Source of the DNA: Schistocerca nitens
Lineage: Eukaryota; Arthropoda; Insecta; Orthoptera; Acrididae
Assembly: GCF_023898315.1 (NCBI RefSeq)
Contig: NC_064622.1
Coordinates: forward strand, 175,418,178 to 175,482,177
Direction of reading: 5' to 3'
DNA: 64,000 nucleotides
Shown here: positions 56,314-64,000 of the stretch, one piece after another
Layout: each line of letters opens with the position of its first letter
How positions within the stretch are numbered: the stretch's first letter is position 1
Notes under the pieces: model-generated
What the model saw: the letters and a program-made list of their open reading frames with translations, nothing else
Told to the model about the DNA's origin: nothing
The model's database searches: none
Made by a program: the position numbers and the translations under genes

Positions 56314-57301
56314 ATGCCATCTCTTGTAAAGGTTGCCTTATCACTGAACATTATTAAGCAATAGAACTGCCAATTTCCATTTAACCAGTTACAAAAGTGC
56401 AAACTGCTGGCACAATCATGTGGCTCTAAATGGTGAATTTTTCTGCACATGAAAAGGATACAGTCCACTCTCATGAAGAATCCTACAAACCTTAGATTGT
56501 GAAACGTTCAACTGGGTAACTAGGCGTCCTGTAATTGAACATCATGATGTCTTTTGGAGTGAATACAAATACTGGGAAGAGTACCAGTTTCTAGCAATAT
56601 TCAATATGTTCCACTAAATGTTTTGGCACTCAGAATCCTATAATTAGGATACCGACTGTGATAGTCAGCAACAGCAGCTTTCGCATTACCATCACAGAAG
56701 CCCAAAATATACACCATCTCTCCATACCCCTGCGATGAAACTTTTACGGCATCGCAAAGTGTACTGTACACAGGAGACAATAACAGTAAACAGTGACTAC
56801 AGTATAAACAACTTGGTTGTTATGCAAACACATATCACTTGCTGCGCTTGGATACCCAAGGCTAATCGTGTGTCTTGTGAACAGAAGTGTAGTGCTCCAT
56901 ATACCATGGCATGTTTCGGAACTCTGTTAAAACTCCTTAATTATGGATCTGATCACATTACTGTATTCACATTTTTTGTTCCAAACAACCTAAGGAATAA
57001 ACTCCAGCAACTGGAGGAAAACTTCATGACTCACCCTGTAGATGTCTAAAAAATAAGACTCATCATCATCATCATCATCTAAGACTGATTATGCCTTTCA
57101 GCGTTCAGTCTGGAGCATAGCTCCCCTTATAAAATTCCTCCATGATCCCCTATTCAGTGCTAACATTGGTGCCTCTTCTGATGTTAAACCTATTACTTCA
57201 AAATCATTCTTAACCGAATCCAGGTACCTTCTCCTTGGTCTGCCCCGATTCCTCCTACCCTCTACTGCTGAACGCACGAGTCTCTTGAGTAACCTTGCTT
57301 C

Positions 57302-59131
57302 TCACATGCGTGTAACATGACCCCACCATCTAAGCCTGTTCGCCCTGACTGCTACATAAATAAAGTTTATTCCCAGTTTTTCTTTGATTTCCTCATTGTG
57401 GACACCCTCCTGCCATTGTTCCCATCTACTAGTACCTGCAATCATCCTAGCTACTTTCATATCCGTAACCTCAACCTTGTTGATAAGGTAACCTGAATCC
57501 ACCCAGCTTTCGCTCCCATACAACAAAGTTGGTCGAAAGATTGAACGGAGCACAGATAACTTAGTCTTGGTACTGACTTCCTTCTTGCAGAAGAGAGTAG
57601 ATCGTAGCTGAGCGCTCACTGCATTAGCTTTGCTACACCTCGCTTCCAGTTCTTTCACTATGTTGCCATCCTGTGAGAATATGCATCCTAAGTACTTGAA
57701 ACCGTCCACCTGTTCTAACTTTGTTCTTCCTATTTGGCACTCAACCAGTTTATATTTCTTTCCCACTGACATTACTTTCGTTTTGGAGATGCTAATCTTC
57801 ATACCATAGTCCTTACATTTCTGATCTAGCTCTGAAATATTACTTTGCAAACTTTCAATCGAATCTGCCATCACAACTAAGTCATCCGCATATGCAAGAC
57901 TGCTTATTTTGTGTTCACATATCTTAATCTCACCCAGCCAGTCTATTGTTTTCAATATATGATCCATAAATAATATGAACAACAGTGGAGACAGGTTGCA
58001 GCCTTGTCTTACCCCTGAAACTACTCTGAACCATGAAATCAATTTACCGTCAACTCTAACTGCTGCCTGACTATCCATGTAAAGACCTTTAATTGCTTGC
58101 AAAAGTTTGCCTCCTATTCCATAATCTCGTAGAACAGACAATAACTTCCTCCTAGGAACCCGTTCATATGTCTTTTCTAGATCTATAAAGCATAGATACA
58201 ATTCCCTGTTCCACTCATAACACTTCTCGATTATTTGCCGTAAGCTAAAGATCTGGTCCTGACAACCTCTAAGAGGCCTAAACCCACACTGATTTTCATC
58301 CAATTGGTACTCAACTAATACTCGCACTTTCCTTTCAACAATACCTGAGAAGATTTTACCCACAACGCTGATTAAAGAGATACCTCTGCAGTTGTTACAA
58401 TCTTTTCTGTTTCCATGTTTAAAGATTGGTGTGATTACTGCCTTTGTCCAGTCTGATGGAACATGTCCCGACTCCCAGGCCATTTCAATTATCCTGTGTA
58501 GCCATTTAAGACCTGACATTCCACTGTATTTGATGAGTTTCGAGTTAATTTCATCCACCCCAGCTGCTTTATTGCACTGCAATCTATTGACCACTTTCTC
58601 CACTTCCTCAAATGTGATCCTATTTCTATCATCATTCCTATCCCATTCTACCTCGAAATCTGAAACATTACTGATCGCATTTTCACCTACTTTGAGCAAC
58701 TCTTCAAAATATTCCCTCCATCTGCCCAAGGCATCCACAGGATTCACCAGCAGTTTTCCTGACCTGTCCAAAATACTTGTCATTTCCTTCTTACCTCCCT
58801 CTCGAAGACTGCTAATTACACTCCAGAATGGTTTTCCAGCAGCTTGACCCATAGTCTCCAACCTGTTTCCAAAGTCTTCCCAAGATTTCTTCTTGGATGC
58901 TGCAATTATCTGTTTGGCTTTGTTTCTTTCTTCAACATAACTTTCTCTGTCTACCTGAGTTCTAGTATGTAGCCATTTTTGATACGCCTTCTTTTTCCTT
59001 TTACAGGCTGCCTTGACTGTGTCATTCCACCAAGCTGTTTGCTTCATCCTACTTTTACACACTACTGTTCCAAGACATTCTTTAGCCACTTCTAGTACTG
59101 TGTCCCTGTATCTTGTCCATTCCTTTTCCAA
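57302..59131 (-). pseudogene. RTE-clade LINE reverse transcriptase (long open frame)
   Basis: 609 codons open. Linker (WWNDTVKAACKRKKKAYQKW, then a KPFWSVISSLREGGKKEMTS block), then RT boxes CNKAAGVDEINSKLIKYSG, CNNCRGISLISVVGKIFSGI, ENQCGFRPLRGCQDQIFSLR, VSGVRQGCNLSPLLFILFMD and the catalytic SLAYADDLVVMAD, thumb FKYLGCIFSQDGN, and the C-terminal RLRWWGHVTRM. The frame opens at a TTG, not an ATG, because it is the continuation of the endonuclease ORF after a one-base shift. A stop follows RM, where related copies run on for about 60 codons. Copies LINE RNA into DNA at the nicked target. Confidence 0.9.
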
Positions 59132-59255
59132 TGACTGTTAATTGACTACATTCAACTAACTGGTACCTTTCTGAGATCGCTGTTATGTACTTGTGCCCGA
59201 TTTCCTTATCTTGAAGTTTCTCCACTCTTATCCTCCTACATATGGACCTGACCTC

Positions 59256-60173
59256 TTACACTTTCGGCCTCACAATCCCAATTTCACTGCAGATTAAATA
59301 ATGATCAGTGTCATCAAAGAATCCCCTGAATACACGAGTGTCCCTCACAGCCTTCCTGAATTCCTGATCTGTTATTATATAGTCAATGACAGATCTGGTA
59401 CCCCTGCCTTCCCAAGTATAACGGTGAATGTTCTTATGTTTAAAAAAGGAGTTTGTGATTACTAAGCCCATACTGGCACAGAAATCCAAGAGTTGTTTCC
59501 CGTTCCTGTTGGCCTCCATATCCTCTCCAAATTTACCCATAACCTTTTCATACCCTTCTGTTCGATTTCCAATCCTGGCGTTAAAATCACCCATGAGCAG
59601 AACAATGTCCTTGTCCTTTACTCTAACAACTACATCACTGAGTGCCTCATAAAAACTATCCATCTTATCTAGATCTGTCCCTTCACAATGTGAATATACT
59701 GACACAATCCTAATTTTCTTGCTAGACACTGTCAAATCTATCCACATCAGTCGTTCGTTTACATACCTTATTGCAACTACGCTGGATTCCATTTCTTTCC
59801 TGATGTAAAGCCCTACACCCCATTGTGCTATTCCTGCTTTGATTCCTGACAGGTAGACCTTGTATTCTCCCACTTCCTCTTCTTTATCACCCATTACCCG
59901 AATGTCACTAACAGCTAAAACGTCCAGTCCCATCTTACTTGCAGCCTCTGCCAGCTCTACTTTCTTCTCAGAGTAGCCCCCATTGATATTAATAGCTCTC
60001 CATCTCATTACCATTTGTTTGCCAAGTCGAATCTTAGGAGTCCCTGGTTTGTCAGTTAGAGGTGGGACTCCGTCACCTCCAAAGGTCCGAGGCATTTTGC
60101 TCTGATTGTTGCCAGCATCATATTTAAAGTACCAGGGAAGCAGGTTGCTAGCCTTACTTGCCCCGAGTCCCAT
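59256..60173 (-). pseudogene. RTE-clade LINE APE endonuclease (open frame)
   Basis: 305 codons. Motifs in order: WRAININGGYSEKKVELAEA, LDVLAVSDIRVMG (usual EVR/ETK position), WGVGLYI, RIVSVYSHCEG, VLLMGDFNARIG (metal-binding GDFNA), DFCASMGLVITNSFFKHK, YTWEGRGTRSVIDYII and DDTDHYLICSE (the catalytic SDH replaced by TDH). The stop at 59256 and a one-base shift about 120 bp later separate it from the RT frame, so the two were one ORF of about 950 codons in the active ancestor. It nicks target DNA to prime reverse transcription. Confidence 0.9.
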
Positions 60174-62188
60174 TGGGTTTTACCCCTAACGGCTGAGGGA
60201 CTAACCTGTGGATTTGGTAGTCTTTGCCGTATGAGCACAAAGGTGACCACGACTCAGAATATGTCCGAGATGCCCAGCCTTATTCCAAAGTAACTGGTAT
60301 CCCGACTGTCGGAACCACTTACTTGGCCACTCATATGTTGCCCGTGGTTCATGAACTAGGACATGACTATAGGAACCCACACCATGAACCACTGAAAATA
60401 AGACTGTCAAAGTTAAAAATGACTTCACAGAAATGATAATAGGGGCAAATGAAAGGTTACAGAAGCATATTTAGCTATGGGGCAGATAGGTACCATGTAT
60501 ACAAAAATTAAAAAGACCACTGGAGAAAAGAGAAACAGCTGCATGAATTTCAAGAGCGCAGATGGAAAAATCAGTGATAAGCAAAGAAGAAGGAATACAC
60601 ATAGATTAGAGGGGCTATACAAGGGAAATGAATTTAAAAGCAATATTATAGAAAGGGAAGAGGTTGTAGATGAATATATATGATTTGAGATACAACAGCA
60701 GAGGAGGAATCTGAACGAGCACTGAAAGGCCAAAGTTGAAACAAGGCCCATGGAGTGGACGACATATCCAGAGAACTTTTGGTATTCTTGGAAGAGTTAG
60801 CAATGACAAAATTATTCCCTCTACTGTGCAAAATATATGAGACAGGGAAACACCATTAGATTTCAGGAAGAATGTAGTAATTCCAATGCTAAAGAAAGCA
60901 AGTGCTGACAGATGTGAACATTACCGAACTATCAGTTTAATAAGTCAAGGTTGAAATATACTGACATAAATAATTTACAGAAGTATGGATAAACTAGTAG
61001 CAGCCAACCTCACAGAACATCAGCTTGGATTCCGGAGACATAGAGGGACATGTACGGCAATACTGACCCAACGACTTATCTTACAATATAGGTTAAAGAA
61101 AGGCAAACCCACATTTATAACAATTTTAGACTTAGAAAAGCTTCTGGCAATGCTGAGTGGCACTCTCTTTGAAATTCTGATGACAGCAGAGGTAAAGCAC
61201 ATGAAGTGAAAAGCTATTTATAACTTTTACAGAAATCAGACGGGAGTTTAAGAGCCGAGCGACATGAAAGGGGATCAGTGGTTGACAAATGAGTGAGACG
61301 GGGTTGTAACCTATTCTCAATGTTATTCAGTCTGTATGCTGAACAAGCAGTAAAGGAAATCAAAGAAAAATCTGGAGCAGGAACTGAAGTTCAGGGAGAA
61401 GCAATGAAAACTTTGATGTCTGCCAATGATACTGTAATTCTGTCGGAGACAGCAAAGGACTTGGAAGAGCAGCTGAATGGAACAGACAGTGACTTGAAAG
61501 GAGGATATAATATGAACATCAACAAAAGCAAAACAAGGCTAAAGGAATGCAGTCAAATTACATCGGCAATGCTGAGGGAATCAGATTAGGCAGTTAGACA
61601 ATAAAAGGAATAGATGAGTTTTACTATTTGGGCAGCAAAGTTAGTGATGATGGTCAATGTGAAGAGAATGTAAAAAACAAGACTGGCAATGGTAAGAAAA
61701 GCATTTCTGAAGAACAGAAATCTGCTAACACTGAATATCAATTTAAGTGTAATGAAGTCTTTCCTGATTTTATTTATCTGGAGTGCAGCACTGCACAGAA
61801 CTGAAATGTGGACAATAAGCAGTTCAGACAAGAAGAGAATAGAAACTTTTGAAATGTGGTGTTACAAACAAATGCTGAAGAATAGATGGGTATATCACAC
61901 AAGTTATGAGGCTGTACTGAACAGAACTGAGGGAAAATGAAATTTTTTGGCACAACTTGATTATAAGAAGAGACCATTTTACACGGCACATTCTGAGGCA
62001 TCACGGAATTGGGGGGGGGGGATGTTAAAAATTGTAGAGGGAGACCAAGATAGGAGTACCTTAAGGAGGTTCAAGTGGATGTAGGTTGAAGTAGTCATTT
62101 GGAAAAAAAGAGGCATGCACAGAATTGTGTAATGTGGAGAGCTGCATTAAACCCGCCTACTGACTGAAGACGACGACAACAGCAACAT

Positions 62189-62440
62189 CCGAACTGCGTG
62201 GCTCCAAAACAGTAGGCCTATGCAAAACAATATCAAGGAATTTAACTACAGACTAGCTGAAAAAAAAAAGACCAATTTTACTTCGCTTTCCTTTTCACTT
62301 GTTTTCTAAAAACATTCCAGAACAACATAAATATGTATACTGAGAAAATATTAAAAGTATTGGTACTTCGCTCTTTACTTAGTATTCTGTACACAACTTT
62401 AAGCAATTCACTTTCACTTAAATATATTTCACTTTCTTAT
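62189..62440. other. no gene seen
   Basis: Short A/T-rich spacer between RTE copy G and the second I-type LINE. Confidence 0.5.
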
Positions 62441-64000
62441 CATTTTAATTTTCCCTTGATCTGCTTGGGGTGAAAAACTGCTAAGGTCATAAGCACCCGT
62501 ATCATAAAGTAAGAAAAAACAAGTACTAAATAAAAAGCTGATGCGAAAAAGGCAAAAATCCAATGAAGCAACTTTAAAAGAGAAGCCACTAAGGATAAGG
62601 ATGTCCCTATGGAAAATTTCTAAAAACATTGTTGAGATGGCAGAGGTCCCCGCAGGGAGGATCAAATTTGCTTCACCATGCCACTGCAGTGAATAAAAAG
62701 TAAAACACAAGCGACAGAACGCACATCATCCACTAAAAATCTGACAAAGTAGATGGCAAACATAGATATAACCGTAAACAATTAAAAAATTGGCACCAAA
62801 TCAGAAAGTGGTATACCGTCAAAGGTTGAGAGCATTAGGCACAGTGAGGCAAGGTCACCACTTAATAAATGGTGATGACTAAAACCACAGCATCCAGTAC
62901 ACAGCCGGGCTACAATGAGCTCCTCAGGATGTGAGGGCTGAGAGGAAGTCGACCATACTATTGGGAAAGGTTTAATGTCCCAGAGTTTGTTTCCCTGGAG
63001 AGAAGACTACCATGATACTACATGTCAGACAGTGACACGGAGATCATGTAAGGGAACAGAATGATTGGCAGGCTGAGGGAGGAGACCTGGAGCCTTTACA
63101 GCAGAATCAGTAGCCTCATTCCCTGGCTTGCCAACGTGACCAGGAACCCACAGGAATACCACGTTGGCTCCCCCCACAGTTAGCGAGTGAAGGTATTATT
63201 AGATCAATTGTACTACGGGGTGGACTCAGTACATTGCACGAAGACTCTGGATAGCACTGAGCAAATCTGAGCAGATGACACAATTTGGAAGCCCATGTTG
63301 CCAGATGTAATGGGTGGCATGATAAACTTCGTGGAGGTGTGTGGTGAAAATCTAGCACTCGTCAAGAAGCCAAGTACAAAGGCACACCCAAAACCATTGT
63401 CAGTGTTGGAACCGTCAGTGTAGACGAAGATGCTCTCCCTACTATCAAAATGCGAGAAACTTGCTGTGATACACCAGGCCAGGCCAGGCCAGGAATGGAG
63501 TCCAAAATGAACACATACGTCAGCAAAGGTTCTGAAGAGCGCACTTGTGGGGAACATGGCAGCAATTGTAAAGCAAAGCTGTCGAAGCAGTAAAAAAAAA
63601 GTGAACTCCGGGAGATAACAGAGAAGATGGGCGCAGCACTTACTGGCGGTGAATGGAATCATTAAGGGGAGTATAGGATGTGTGATCGGCCATAGAAGAC
63701 AGACAGCTGGCCTGACGACTGAGGAGAACATCCAGCCGATAGGACAAAGGTTTAGTCAGCAGCCTCAACATAAGGACTCTCAACGGCCTAATGTAGAAGG
63801 CACTAGTGGCTAAATGTAACCCGCAATGGTTAATGGTGTTAAGACGACTTAAGACAGACGGACATATGGATTAATATATGATACATCCATAATCCAGTTT
63901 CAAATGGACAAGGGACCAGTATAAACGGAGGAGGATGGTGTGATCCACTCCTCCTAAGGTACCTGAGCCGAGCACAGCTCTCGTTCTTCCCATTTATTGT
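62441..64000 (-). mobile_element. I-type LINE, second copy (3' part, runs off the window)
   Basis: Running leftward from the window edge: the end of RT (about 64.0-63.75 kb), RNase H (63731-63116) and the 3' end (62.9-62.44 kb, with caccacttaataaatggtga, shared with copy 1 near 29.06 kb). Diverged from copy 1 and broken in several places. The 5' part lies beyond 64000. Confidence 0.8.
63116..63731 (-). pseudogene. RNase H domain of the second I-type LINE
   Basis: Reads SIFVYTDGSNTDNGFGCAFV, the first RNase H strand with the catalytic Asp (TDGS), then a shifted match ending near 63140 in VVFLWVPGHVGKPGNEATDS, the block with the last catalytic residues (compare MRVPGHVGLTGNETAD in copy 1). It would remove LINE RNA from the RNA/DNA hybrid. 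Frame changes split it. Confidence 0.8.

Larger units (their letters stand above)
55450..57038 (-). mobile_element. mariner-like transposon with long inverted repeats
   Basis: Inverted repeats of about 115 bp: both ends start cagggtgagtca, continue ttccttaggttNtttggaac and end ccataattaaggag. They are flanked by TA (55448-55449, 57039-57040). The transposase remnant is on the minus strand. About 1.59 kb in total, including a 60-bp SINE-tail insertion and its duplication. Confidence 0.9.
57061..60394 (-). mobile_element. RTE-clade LINE, near-intact and complete
   Basis: A 3334-bp insertion flanked by a perfect 11-bp duplication, aaaataagact (57050-57060 and 60395-60405). The 3' end carries a (GAT)n tail (plus strand catcatcatcatcatcat, 57061-57079). 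The 5' untranslated region spans about 60394-60180. Endonuclease and reverse transcriptase are almost uninterrupted, so this is among the youngest elements here. Confidence 0.92.
54725..62188 (+). mobile_element. RTE-type LINE, copy G, split by two insertions
   Basis: Three pieces of one copy: 54725-55449 (endonuclease and linker: VMGEWNLVLGNEREGKIVGE and a later LNLIVERRKS), 57039-57060, and 60395-62188 (rest of linker, RT and 3' end). Across the mariner-like insertion the flanks join as gaatgtgaata-gatgtctaaaaa, corresponding to ggaatacaaacgtctcaaaaa in copy B. Across the second insertion they share the 11-bp duplication. The 3' end has a gacgacgacaacagcaaca tail. Many stops; older than its guests. 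Confidence 0.83.

Overview
This window looks like intergenic or intronic DNA from a very large insect genome, most likely a grasshopper or locust (Acrididae, Schistocerca-like). The reasons are two copies of a tRNA-derived SINE with the acridid 'cctaactaacctaa' core, a 47-bp tail of a second acridid-type SINE, and the mix of RTE, CR1, I-type, R4/Dong-type and Penelope-like retroelements with mariner/Tc1, hAT, Harbinger and piggyBac remnants. The species is inferred from memory of such repeats, not from a search. I see no convincing host gene, no tRNA or rRNA gene and no CRISPR.

Layout. 0-10 kb: a Tc1 element with both inverted repeats (149-1568), a mariner (1786-2971), a long-inverted-repeat element with a SINE inserted in its left arm (2985-4065), a Harbinger transposase split by a hAT element (5.56-7.25 kb), a piggyBac tail, a Penelope-like scrap, and a SETMAR-type mariner holding a short Harbinger element (7994-9949). 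10-19 kb: a CR1 LINE on the minus strand, split in its 3' region by a fairly young Ty3/gypsy LTR retrotransposon (10182-15802), followed by a piggyBac piece. 19-24 kb: mostly unrecognised DNA, a mariner-like transposase at 21.35-22.26 kb and an (AC)n tract. 24-29 kb: two RTE LINE copies. 29-34.5 kb: a nearly full I-type LINE with RNase H. 35-37 kb: RTE and CR1 pieces. 37-39.8 kb: unrecognised.

40.07-43.62 kb is the most unusual locus. It holds an uninterrupted minus-strand frame of 1109 codons with three tandem-repeat arrays, an RRM-like (PRE_C2HC-type) region and zinc knuckles, as in a LINE ORF1, but no reverse transcriptase. It sits between two matching pieces of an old RTE LINE, so it appears to be an inserted ORF1-only element. 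45-51.2 kb: two R4/Dong-type LINEs head to tail inside (AAT)n tracts, the longer one carrying a Penelope-derived insertion. 51.3-53.9 kb: a Penelope-like element split by CR1. 54.7-62.2 kb: one RTE copy split by a mariner-like element and by a nearly intact second LINE. 62.4-64 kb: a second I-type LINE that runs off the window.

The genes do not form a pathway. The window is a record of layered insertions: several host element/guest element pairs can be ordered in time from target-site duplications.
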